Below are positions 27,287 through 35,378 of a stretch of 49,998 bases of DNA, piece by piece. The stretch spans positions 1 to 49,998 of the forward strand of contig VMSZ01000069.1 in the NCBI GenBank assembly GCA_013791885.1, in the 5' to 3' direction. The translations under genes were made by a program, and so were the position numbers. The notes under the pieces are model-generated. The model saw only the letters and a program-made list of their open reading frames with translations. It had not been told where the DNA came from and made no database searches. This stretch comes from Sulfurimonas sp. Lineage in GTDB: Bacteria > Campylobacterota > Campylobacteria > Campylobacterales > Sulfurimonadaceae. Every line of letters begins with the position of its first letter. The stretch's first letter is position 1.

Positions 27287-27855
27287 AATACAGCTACATA
27301 AAACCTAGAAAAAAATCTATTTTTACAGCAGAGCTTAAAATTACGATGACTTTTTTTATTATGACTCTTGGTATGCTTTTTTTAACATATACATTTTTAG
27401 TTTATAAAGATCTGCGTTTTTCTCAAGAGAGAGATGAGATTATTCAAAAAAGATTTGATTTTGGCGTTGCTATTGAAGATATGAAAGAGCAGATAGTTTT
27501 TATAGAAAAAGAAGCACTTTTAAGTGAGAGAATTTATACACAAAACGCAGTCTTAAAAGATTCTATCGCAAATCTTTTTGATTTGATTCCTCAGAGAATT
27601 ACGCTTTCTGAAGCCTCTTTGCTTGAGAACGGACTCATTCTTTTTGGAATTACTCCTAGCAAAGATGTGTATAATTTTATGCTTCAGGCACCGCTGCGTT
27701 CTATTTTTCACAAAACATACAGCAGTTTTTATCCACAGCCAAACGGCTGGCTGAAATTTGTTTCTACTAACTACATTGAAGAAGAGAGCTATGAAACAAA
27801 TATCTCCAATAGTAGAAATCAAGAGATAAAAGAGGAGAATGGAGATGAAAATTAA
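27283..27855 (+). CDS. Single-helix membrane protein, PilN-like layout
   Basis: The 190-residue protein has a short basic N-terminus, a membrane helix (~20-43; MTFFIMTLGMLFLTYTF), a coiled coil (~48-95) and a small periplasmic domain starting IPQRITLSEASLLENGLILFGITPSKDVYNFMLQAP. That phrase is typical of PilN/GspL-type proteins (I-x-L-x2-L...G..L.I.G.). It is coupled by overlap to both neighbours. Confidence 0.6.
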   Translation: MKYSYIKPRKKSIFTAELKITMTFFIMTLGMLFLTYTFLVYKDLRFSQERDEIIQKRFDFGVAIEDMKEQIVFIEKEALLSERIYTQNAVLKDSIANLFDLIPQRITLSEASLLENGLILFGITPSKDVYNFMLQAPLRSIFHKTYSSFYPQPNGWLKFVSTNYIEEESYETNISNSRNQEIKEENGDEN

Positions 27856-28408
27856 TGTTTCACGTCAAAATATTTATCTTATAGTCACATCAATTATTCT
27901 CTTGGCATTTGTTCTGCTTTTCTCTTTTTTGGTTTTAATTCCTGAGGGGAAAAATTACAGAGAACAGAGAATTGAGCTTAAAAAAGAGAGTACAGAACTT
28001 AAAAAATATAAAAACTTTCATGACGAAACATTTGAGACATTAAAACAGCTTCAGGGTGATAACAGACACATTATTGAGGCACTTGATGCTCCGTTTAATC
28101 CTCAAAGATTTGAGAAAATACATAAAGATTTTTTCTCTTCGCTCATTATTTCAGAGCCAGAGCAAGTTTCGGATGAAGAAGAATTCTACATTTATGAGGT
28201 CAATACAACTTCACACATTAACTCTCCACAAAGTTTTTACAACTTTCTCGAAGCTGTTAATAAAAGCGATTGGATTATAGGTATAAACTTTCCGATTAAC
28301 TTTAAACGCGATGGAGACCTTATAAAATCTTCTTTTACAATGAGGGTTTATAATGCAAATAAAAAGAAAAAAACAGAAGAAAAAAAAGAGTTAAATTCCA
28401 ACGAGTAA
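27839..28408 (+). CDS. Single-helix membrane protein, PilO-like layout
   Basis: The 189-residue protein has a membrane helix (~11-33), a coiled coil (~37-75) and a ferredoxin-like C-terminal part (EEFYIYEVNTTSHINSPQSFYNFLEAVNKSDWIIGINFPINF), consistent with PilO/GspM-type proteins. A Lys/Glu-rich tail follows. Its last 18 bases overlap the end of tilS on the opposite strand. The role is inferred from layout only. Confidence 0.55.
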   Translation: MEMKINVSRQNIYLIVTSIILLAFVLLFSFLVLIPEGKNYREQRIELKKESTELKKYKNFHDETFETLKQLQGDNRHIIEALDAPFNPQRFEKIHKDFFSSLIISEPEQVSDEEEFYIYEVNTTSHINSPQSFYNFLEAVNKSDWIIGINFPINFKRDGDLIKSSFTMRVYNANKKKKTEEKKELNSNE

Positions 28409-29392
28409 CTCTTTTACTCGCAAAAAAACCGCACTGTTTTCATAAAGATAAGCTCTGATTTTAGGGTCAAGTTTTAATTTTCTACACTCTTCTTTAAACT
28501 CTTTTGGTAAGACTGTTTCACTGCGTTTATATGGTGCTATAAAAACAAAATTCCCGCTATAGCTTACTAAAAATTTTCTTCCAAGAACAAGGCTTTCTTC
28601 TCCATTGAGCAACTCTCTTTCATTTGCACTGGGCATATAGCCTTGCGTTTTAAGATACTTGTCAACAGCATAAATATCACTGCGTTTATCCTGTGTTGAT
28701 TTAAAAAAAGCGAATTCTTCAAGTGAAGTTATCTGAGTGTTTTGAATGAGTGCAGCAACATCATCATCCATGTACTTAAAACTTTTTTTAATACCAAGAA
28801 GATGCTTTTCTAAAAGAGGCATTGTAATGGTGTGTCTGAATACGTTGCGTTTTATGCTCTCATCAGAGTTGCTCTCATCTACAAAATACTTCACTGCATT
28901 TGTGTGCAAATACTCCAAGAGTTCTGACTTGTCGAGATGTAAAAGAGGTCTAAGCAGCGTGTAGTTCTCCCTTACCTCCACATCTTTCATTCCTGCCATC
29001 TCAGCACAGCCTGCACCTTTACAAAACTGCATAAGCATCCATTCAAATCTGTCTCCAAGATGATGCGCTGTGAGCAGGTTCTCGTAAGAATGTTCTGTTA
29101 TAAGTGTATGAAAAAAATCATAGCGAATCTCTCTCGCTTTCGCTTCAAAGTTTTTTTTGATTAGGTCTGCGTTTAGGAGATGACATTTGAAATTATATGT
29201 TTTTGCTAATTCCTGAGCATAAGCAACTTCTTCCTTGCTTTGCGCTCTAAGAGCGTAATCAACAATGGCGATGTCAAACTTGATGTTGTTTTGCAGAAGT
29301 AAAAAAAGAAGAGCGGTAGAATCGACTCCCGCAGAAAACGCGAGGAGATTTTTTTTGTTTTGAAGTTTTTCTAAACTTGAGTGTTTAAGCAT
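28391..29392 (-). CDS. tilS: tRNA(Ile)-lysidine synthase
   Basis: The 333-residue enzyme converts C34 of tRNA-Ile(CAU) to lysidine. It has the PP-loop SAGVDSTALLFLL (~20-32, with SAG in place of SGG), ALRAQSKEE and the HHLGDRFEWMLMQFCKGAG motif. It is shorter than the E. coli enzyme, lacking most of the C-terminal domains, as is usual in this phylum. The start overlaps rimO by eight bases. Confidence 0.92.
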   Translation of the reverse strand: MLKHSSLEKLQNKKNLLAFSAGVDSTALLFLLLQNNIKFDIAIVDYALRAQSKEEVAYAQELAKTYNFKCHLLNADLIKKNFEAKAREIRYDFFHTLITEHSYENLLTAHHLGDRFEWMLMQFCKGAGCAEMAGMKDVEVRENYTLLRPLLHLDKSELLEYLHTNAVKYFVDESNSDESIKRNVFRHTITMPLLEKHLLGIKKSFKYMDDDVAALIQNTQITSLEEFAFFKSTQDKRSDIYAVDKYLKTQGYMPSANERELLNGEESLVLGRKFLVSYSGNFVFIAPYKRSETVLPKEFKEECRKLKLDPKIRAYLYENSAVFLRVKELLVGI

Positions 29393-30698
29393 TATCCACA
29401 GTAGCCGTCAAAATATTGCCGATGAGTTCAGTGACTTTTGCTTTATAAATAATACCAAAAGTCAGCTCTTCATCTTTTGTTTTGTCATTGACATAAATCT
29501 CGCCGTCAATGTCCGGTGCCCAAAGAAGTTTACGAGCACTTAAAAGATACTCGTGCTCATCGCTCTCGCCGTCAATGACAAGTTCAATTTCCTGACCAAC
29601 TTCTTTTTCAAGAGAGAGTTGTGAGCACTGTGCCGCGATATCGCCAAGAATTTGCGCGCGTTTTGCGATGGTTTTTACCGGAATTTTATCATCCATGTCA
29701 TATGCCGGCGTAGTCTCTTCATCTGAGTAAGAAAATACATTGATGCGGTCAAAACCAAAAGATGCGGCAAATTCGCACATCTCTTCAAACATCTCCTGCG
29801 TTTCGTTTGGATGCCCGACTATGAAGCTTGTTCTTACAAATGAGTTCGGTAAGCTTCTCATAAAGTTTAAAAGCTCTAGTGTTTTCTCTTTGCCAAAGCC
29901 GCGTTTCATTAAACGCAGCATTTCATCATTGATGTGCTGAATCGGCATATCGAAGTAGTTGTGAAATATTTCGCTTTTTGCGATGTTTTTAAGCAGAGAC
30001 ATTGTTGTAGTTGAAGGGTATAGATAAAGAATTCTTGCACTTTTAACACCCTCGATAAGCTCAATGCGTTGAATAAGCAGACTTAAACCGTCTTTGATGT
30101 TTTGGTCACGAAGGTATGAAGAGCTGTCTTGAGATACAAAGCTGAAATCGAAATACCCTTTTTTCACCAAGCCTTCAACTTCTCTGGCAATAGAGTCTAG
30201 AGTTCGTGAATTGAGTTTACCTTTAAAAGAAGGGATAGCACAAAAACTACAAGTTTGGTTACACCCTTCTGAGAGTTTAATGTAAGCGTGGTAAGTAGAA
30301 CCCGTTACAACTCTCTCGGCACCGTCAATGAGGTAAACCTGTTTAGAGAATCTGCTTTTTTTCTCAGCAAGAAGCTCGTCAATATGGTCGTAATCACCAA
30401 CACCGGTAAAAATGTCAACCTCAGGCATATCGAGTGCGAGCTCTTCTTTATAGCGCTCACTCAAACAACCTGCCATAACTAAAAGGGAGTCTTCTTTTCT
30501 TGCGTCATGAAGATTTAAAATGGTATTTATAGATTCTTGTTTAGCCGCATCTATAAAGCCACAAGTATTGACGATGATGACATCTGCGTTTTGACTGTCG
30601 TCCGTGAGTTCAAAGTTTTGGAGTTTTCCCATCATTACTTCAGTGTCAACGAGATTTTTTGTACATCCAAGAGATACTATGTGGAGTTTATTGTTCAT
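29385..30698 (-). CDS. rimO: Ribosomal protein uS12 methylthiotransferase RimO
   Basis: The 437-residue radical-SAM methylthiotransferase acts on Asp of ribosomal protein uS12. Its N-terminus HIVSLGCTKNLVDTEVMMG distinguishes RimO from MiaB. The cluster motif CNQTCSFCAIPSFKGKLNSR and a C-terminal TRAM domain are present. It is first in a rimO-tilS operon. Confidence 0.94.
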   Translation of the reverse strand: MNNKLHIVSLGCTKNLVDTEVMMGKLQNFELTDDSQNADVIIVNTCGFIDAAKQESINTILNLHDARKEDSLLVMAGCLSERYKEELALDMPEVDIFTGVGDYDHIDELLAEKKSRFSKQVYLIDGAERVVTGSTYHAYIKLSEGCNQTCSFCAIPSFKGKLNSRTLDSIAREVEGLVKKGYFDFSFVSQDSSSYLRDQNIKDGLSLLIQRIELIEGVKSARILYLYPSTTTMSLLKNIAKSEIFHNYFDMPIQHINDEMLRLMKRGFGKEKTLELLNFMRSLPNSFVRTSFIVGHPNETQEMFEEMCEFAASFGFDRINVFSYSDEETTPAYDMDDKIPVKTIAKRAQILGDIAAQCSQLSLEKEVGQEIELVIDGESDEHEYLLSARKLLWAPDIDGEIYVNDKTKDEELTFGIIYKAKVTELIGNILTATVDNA

Positions 30699-30758
30699 AT
30701 TTGCTACTTTGTATATTTAAAATTAGAATCGCATTATATCTAATGTTATAATACAAGT

Positions 30759-31901
30759 ATGAAAATATATGATGTTTTAATACTTGGAGCAGGTGCAAGC
30801 GGGCTGATGTGCGCTGCGCATCTTAATGATAAATTGAGTGTTGCCATGGTTGAGGGCAATGAAAAAGTTGCCAAAAAACTCAAAATTTCCGGCGGCGGAA
30901 AATGTAATATAACAAATGTGGCTGTAAGCGAAGCGAATTTTGATGGAGACTCTGAACTTGTAGAATATGCTTTAAGCGTTTTTTCAAAAGAAGATTTGCT
31001 TACGTTTTTAGAGCAAAATGGCATTGAACCGGAGATACGAAAAGAGCGCTACTACTTTTGCCAAGAGAGTTCAGATGAAATTATTAAGGTATTAAAAGAT
31101 AAAACGCAGCATTTTGAGACTTTATTAAACGCAGAGATATTTACGCTAAAAAAGGTGAATGAGATATTTGAACTTAGCACTTCTAAAGGCATTTTAAAAG
31201 CTAACAAAGTGGTAGTTGCAACCGGCGGAAAGAGTTATAAAAGTATAGGTGCGAGTGAAATAGGCTTAGATATTGCAAAAAGCTTCGGTATCAAAGTAAA
31301 AGAGTTTACTCCCGCACTCGTTGGAATGACACTTCAAAAAGAGCAATTTTGGATGAAAGAGCTCAGTGGACTGAGCTGTTATGTAAACATCACAGTTGCA
31401 GATAAAGTCTTAAAAGAAGAGATGCTCTTTGCACATAAAGGCATCAGCGGGCCGGCTGTTTTATCTGCATCGCTTTATTGGCACAAGGGCAATATGAGCA
31501 TAGACTTTTTACCAGAGTTAAATATCTTCAAACTTATAGAAGGCAATAAAAAACTTGTAAGTTCTGCCATACCGCTGCCAAAACGCCTTTCAAAAGAACT
31601 TTTAAAAGCTTTGGACGTAGAAGATGTTGAGTGCAGAAAACTGGGTAAAGAGGGGATGGAGAAACTTAAAAAAATTCATAACTACGAATTTGCTCCTGCA
31701 GGAAATTTTGGCTTTACAAAAGCGGAAGTTAGCCGCGGCGGTGTTTTGTCGCAAGAACTCAACAGATACACTCTCGAGTCGCTTGATGTACCCAACCTCT
31801 ACTTCATCGGAGAAGTAGTTGATGTAACAGGAGAACTCGGCGGGTATAACTTCCAGTGGGCGTTTAGCAGTGGAGTTGTGTGTGCAAATAGTATATTCTA
31901 A
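30759..31901 (+). CDS. HI0933-family FAD-dependent oxidoreductase
   Basis: The 380-residue flavoprotein has the FAD-binding GAGASGLMCA at the start, SGGGKCNITN (~45-54), VVATGGKSYKSIG, and the C-terminal TKAEVSRGGV...LYFIGEVVDVTGELGGYNFQWAFSSG, all hallmarks of the YhiN/HI0933 group. The substrate is not established for the group. It is divergent from rimO. Confidence 0.88.
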   Translation: MKIYDVLILGAGASGLMCAAHLNDKLSVAMVEGNEKVAKKLKISGGGKCNITNVAVSEANFDGDSELVEYALSVFSKEDLLTFLEQNGIEPEIRKERYYFCQESSDEIIKVLKDKTQHFETLLNAEIFTLKKVNEIFELSTSKGILKANKVVVATGGKSYKSIGASEIGLDIAKSFGIKVKEFTPALVGMTLQKEQFWMKELSGLSCYVNITVADKVLKEEMLFAHKGISGPAVLSASLYWHKGNMSIDFLPELNIFKLIEGNKKLVSSAIPLPKRLSKELLKALDVEDVECRKLGKEGMEKLKKIHNYEFAPAGNFGFTKAEVSRGGVLSQELNRYTLESLDVPNLYFIGEVVDVTGELGGYNFQWAFSSGVVCANSIF

Positions 31902-31964
31902 GGCTACTTGTCTTGTGTATAAGCTAAATATATTTATTTGCCTTAAAGTGCTAAAATCTGCACT

Positions 31965-32882
31965 ATGAAAAACTACCTTGATTTACTAAAACCTTTAAAT
32001 CTTATATATTATGAATATGATTCGAGAACAAATACTTTTTGTATAGATAATAAACATCCCACTTCTTACCATAGTATGGAATTAGTTAGTATTACTAATT
32101 TTCTGCGTTCGCATAAAATTAAATATGCGGTTGACAGAGAAAAGAATGTCATTTTAAATGCTGAAAATTCTCTCTATTCAAACTTTAAACGCTACTGCAA
32201 GTCAATTTATATGAATTATAAAAACAAAAACAAAAATATATATATTTTAAGCGATAAAAAAGTCAAGCTTGCAAAAAATTTACCTATGATAGAGATAGAA
32301 CCTATTGAAAAAAAAATAGATTATGCAAAGTATGATGCTCTGGTTTTTACTTCAAAAAATGCTATTCTTGTTATAAACGAAATGGATCAGGAGTGGAAAA
32401 AAAAGCCGTCATATGTTATTGCTCCACAAACTGCAAAAATAGTCAAAAAACTCAATGGCAGACTTGTTTTTACAGGTAAAACAAACCATGGGAACAGTTT
32501 TGCAAAAGAATTGATTGAGCCATTAAAAGGAAAAAAAGTTCTTTATTTGGGTGCTTTGGAAGTTGCATCAAATTTAGTCGTACTTTTAAATGAAAATGGT
32601 GTGTATTGTGATAATGAACCAATTTATAAGACAGTATGTAAAAAGTATGACAGTAAAATACAATTGCCAGAAAATTCTATAATTATATTCTCTTCACCTT
32701 CGACCATAAAATGTTTTTTTGAAAATATTGATTGGCAGAGCAGCTATAAAGCTGTGGCGATAGGTGAGACGACTGCCGAAAAATTCCCATCTGATATTGT
32801 GCCATATATTGCTGATACAACTTCTTTGGAGTCCTGTGTAAGTAAAGCATTGGAAGTAAGCATATTGGAAGATGAAAAATAA
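31965..32882 (+). CDS. hemD: Uroporphyrinogen-III synthase with an extra N-terminal domain
   Basis: The 305-residue protein has the HemD core from about residue 91: IYILSDKKV, YDALVFTSKNAI, PSYVIAPQTAKIV, KVLYLGALEVAS, PENSIIIFSSPSTIKCFF and VAIGETTAEKF. HemD closes the tetrapyrrole ring in haem synthesis. Typical HemD is ~210-260 residues. Here residues 1-90 are a Tyr/Asn-rich segment (YYEYDSRTNTFCIDN...) that I do not recognise. The spacing and lack of a better start favour the long form. The gene converges on the tRNA. Confidence 0.75.
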   Translation: MKNYLDLLKPLNLIYYEYDSRTNTFCIDNKHPTSYHSMELVSITNFLRSHKIKYAVDREKNVILNAENSLYSNFKRYCKSIYMNYKNKNKNIYILSDKKVKLAKNLPMIEIEPIEKKIDYAKYDALVFTSKNAILVINEMDQEWKKKPSYVIAPQTAKIVKKLNGRLVFTGKTNHGNSFAKELIEPLKGKKVLYLGALEVASNLVVLLNENGVYCDNEPIYKTVCKKYDSKIQLPENSIIIFSSPSTIKCFFENIDWQSSYKAVAIGETTAEKFPSDIVPYIADTTSLESCVSKALEVSILEDEK

Positions 32883-32892
32883 GTTTGAGTAG

Positions 32893-32967
32893 TGGTGGTC
32901 ACGGACAGATTCGAACTGTCGACCACTTCCTTGTCGAGGAAGCACTCTACCACTGAGTTACGCGACC
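32893..32967 (-). tRNA. tRNA-Val (anticodon GAC)
   Basis: The minus strand folds as a full cloverleaf of 75 nt with encoded CCA. The acceptor GGTCGCG pairs with CGTGACC (one G-T pair). The D stem is ACTC/GAGT, the anticodon stem CTTCC/GGAAG, and the T arm GACAG-TTCGAAT-CTGTC. The anticodon loop is TCGACAA, so the anticodon is GAC (Val). Position 33 is C rather than the nearly universal U. Confidence 0.9.
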
Positions 32968-33070
32968 ATAATTAAAAAAGAATTTTAGCCAAAAAAACTT
33001 AAACTAATTTTTGTTTCTTTATTTCCAAAATACTTGTAGATTTTTATATATAATTTAGGTGTAGTAAGTG

Positions 33071-33076
33071 TATAAT
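33071..33076 (+). promoter_or_regulatory. -10 box for pckA
   Basis: TATAAT lies 53 bases before the pckA start in an A/T-rich tract, leaving a ~45-base leader that includes a small AGCATT/AATGCT hairpin. Confidence 0.5.
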
Positions 33077-33128
33077 TTCAGCATTAAATGCTTTATTTGA
33101 GTATTCAAAAAGCACCACAAGGGTAACT

Positions 33129-34715
33129 ATGAATTTAACTGATTTAGAAGAGTTAGGACTAAAAAATGTCGGAAATGTGTATCGTAATTTAGATTATGAT
33201 GCATTGATTCAACATGAGCTTGAGCGTGGTGAATGTACACTGACAGACAAAGGTGCTACAAGCGTCGACACAGGTGTTTTTACAGGTCGCAGTCCGAAGG
33301 ATAAATTTTTTGTTGATAGAGATCCCTCAAACAAATATATTGCGTGGGGTGATGTAAACAAAAAAGTAAGTTCTAAAATCTTTGAAGAGCTTTTAGCAGT
33401 AGCACAAGAACAGCTTTCAAATAAAGATATTTACGTAACGGATGTTTTTTGCGGCTCAAGTGCAGCTTCAAAAAAATCAGTACGTTTTGTATCTGAGGTA
33501 GCATGGCAGTCTCATTTTGTAAAAAATATGTTTATACGTCCTACAGCTTCAGAGCTTGAAGTTTTTAAATCAGATTTCACTGTTTTAAATGCTTGTAAAG
33601 CGGTAAATACCAAATGGAAGGAACACGGGCTTCATTCAGAAGTTTTCGTTCTTTTTGATATTGAAAATAATATTGCGATTATCGGCGGAACCTGGTACGG
33701 TGGTGAAATGAAAAAAGGAATTTTTTCAATGATGAATTACTGGCTGCCACTTGAGGGGAAACTTGCAATGCACTGTTCTGCTAATGTTGGTAAAGAGGGT
33801 GATACTGCACTTTTCTTTGGTCTTAGCGGCACAGGAAAAACTACACTTTCAACTGATCCATACCGTGCTTTGATTGGTGATGATGAACACGGCTGGGATA
33901 ATCACGGCGTTTTCAATTTTGAAGGCGGCTGTTATGCAAAGGTTATTAATCTTGATCCAAGCTCTGAACCAGAGATTTACAGTGCAATAAAATCAGGTGC
34001 CTTACTTGAAAACGTTGCAATATCTGAAGATGGAGAAGTTGATTATGCGGATGACTCAAAAACTGAGAATACTCGCGTTTCTTATCCTATTGAACATATT
34101 CCAAACCACAAAGAAGACCTTATGGCAGGTCATCCGGAAAATATCATCTTTTTAACGGCTGATGCTTTTGGTGTGTTGCCTCCGGTTTCTAAACTCTCTA
34201 AAGAACAGGCTATGTACTATTTTTTAAGTGGATATACTGCAAAAGTTGCCGGGACAGAGCGCGGAATTACCGAACCTGTTGCAACATTCAGTGCTTGTTT
34301 TGGAGAGGCATTTTTACCATTGCACCCAACAGTATATGCAAAACTTTTAGGTGAAAAAATAGATGAGCATAAAGTAAATGTTTATCTTGTGAATACGGGC
34401 TGGACAGGTGGTGCTTACGGTGTCGGCAAACGTATGAGCATTAAAGATACCCGCGCTTGCATAAACGCAATTTTAGATGGAACAATTAACAAAAGTGAAT
34501 TTAGAACTACAAAAACTTTTAGATTTAGCGTACCAAATACCTTGGGTGATGTAAATCCTCATGTGCTTTTCCCTCGTGAAGCATGGGCAGATAAAGATGC
34601 TTATGATATTGCTAGAGATAAGTTAGCGCAAATGTTTATAGATAACTTTGCTAAATACCAGACTGAAGACAGTGAATTTGATTTTTCAAAAGCCGGTCCA
34701 AAAATAGGAAGTTAA
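33129..34715 (+). CDS. pckA: Phosphoenolpyruvate carboxykinase (ATP)
   Basis: The 528-residue enzyme interconverts oxaloacetate and PEP. It has [10 protein letters not shown] near the start, the substrate-binding [14 protein letters not shown], the P-loop [11 protein letters not shown] (~234-244), the metal-binding GDDEHGWD and the C-terminal [15 protein letters not shown]. It links the TCA cycle to the gap-pgk-tpiA enzymes. GGGTAACT precedes the ATG. Confidence 0.95.
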   Translation: MNLTDLEELGLKNVGNVYRNLDYDALIQHELERGECTLTDKGATSVDTGVFTGRSPKDKFFVDRDPSNKYIAWGDVNKKVSSKIFEELLAVAQEQLSNKDIYVTDVFCGSSAASKKSVRFVSEVAWQSHFVKNMFIRPTASELEVFKSDFTVLNACKAVNTKWKEHGLHSEVFVLFDIENNIAIIGGTWYGGEMKKGIFSMMNYWLPLEGKLAMHCSANVGKEGDTALFFGLSGTGKTTLSTDPYRALIGDDEHGWDNHGVFNFEGGCYAKVINLDPSSEPEIYSAIKSGALLENVAISEDGEVDYADDSKTENTRVSYPIEHIPNHKEDLMAGHPENIIFLTADAFGVLPPVSKLSKEQAMYYFLSGYTAKVAGTERGITEPVATFSACFGEAFLPLHPTVYAKLLGEKIDEHKVNVYLVNTGWTGGAYGVGKRMSIKDTRACINAILDGTINKSEFRTTKTFRFSVPNTLGDVNPHVLFPREAWADKDAYDIARDKLAQMFIDNFAKYQTEDSEFDFSKAGPKIGS

Positions 34716-34741
34716 TTCTTCCTATCTTTTCTACATTTTCT

Positions 34742-34791
34742 TTTGCGTTTTCTAAAGAAACGCAAATAAAATTTACGTTTTCTAAAGAAAC
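34742..34791. repeat. Inverted and direct repeat between pckA and the DedA-like gene
   Basis: TTTGCGTTT (34742-34750) pairs with AAACGCAAA (34758-34766). The 16-base CGTTTTCTAAAGAAAC occurs at 34746-34761 and again at 34776-34791, 30 bases apart, the second copy covering the end of the DedA-like gene. The hairpin contains AAACGCA, the core of the word enriched across the window. No clean T run follows, so termination is possible but weak. Confidence 0.6.
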
Positions 34792-35360
34792 TTGGCCTTG
34801 GGTCTGCGTTTTGTAGCGTGTGTCATATAGAACCACAATGCAGCGCCAAAAACTACTAAGATAATTGGAGCAATCCAAGGCTTTTCACCTATAAACTCTG
34901 CAATTTTTACCAAAGCACTTCCTGAACAATAACTCCCCAAACCAATAGACAAAGCCCAAACGCCAGCGCTTAAAACGTTTAGTATAGCAAACTTTTTAAA
35001 GTCGTATTTTGTCAAACCTATGGCAATTGGTATCAGTGTTTTGATGCCGTAGATGAATTTTTGAAATAAGATTATCCATGAACCGTATTTTTTCATCATA
35101 ATGTGTGAGAGTGCCAGTTTTCTTCTGTGTTTACGAAGTCCTTCCATCATGACGCCTTTTTGGTAGCGTGCCATATAAAAGAGTAAAACATCACCGAGCG
35201 CATTTGCCACAAACGCAACCAAGATAACCAAAGTTAAATCCATTTTTCCCATATAAGAAAGCACTCCCGCAGCAATGAGCGCTACAAAACCACCACCTAA
35301 AGAGTAAAGAAAAAGCCCTATATAGCCATAAGTTGCTAAGTTACTAAATGTGTCTTCCAT
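34782..35360 (-). CDS. DedA/VTT-domain membrane protein
   Basis: The 192-residue inner-membrane protein has the VTT pattern: YLGYIGLFLYSLGGGFVALIAAGVLSYMGKMDL-like start, ANALGDVLLFYMARYQ and KFIYGIKTLIPIAIGLTKYDFKKF (the family F-R-x3-P-like loop), then further helices. It is a lipid scramblase/undecaprenyl-phosphate recycling-type family; the specific substrate is unknown. It follows uvrB by 18 bases in the same direction. The basic end (ATKRRPKAKFL) overlaps the local direct repeat. Confidence 0.85.
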   Translation of the reverse strand: MEDTFSNLATYGYIGLFLYSLGGGFVALIAAGVLSYMGKMDLTLVILVAFVANALGDVLLFYMARYQKGVMMEGLRKHRRKLALSHIMMKKYGSWIILFQKFIYGIKTLIPIAIGLTKYDFKKFAILNVLSAGVWALSIGLGSYCSGSALVKIAEFIGEKPWIAPIILVVFGAALWFYMTHATKRRPKAKFL

Positions 35361-35378
35361 ATATCCAAATCCTTAATT

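Noticed and set aside
32893-32967. Plus-strand reading of the tRNA locus with a GTC (Asp) anticodon
   Set aside because: Only the minus strand has the D arm, anticodon arm and T arm in correct order and a 3' CCA; the plus strand match comes from the palindromic stems.
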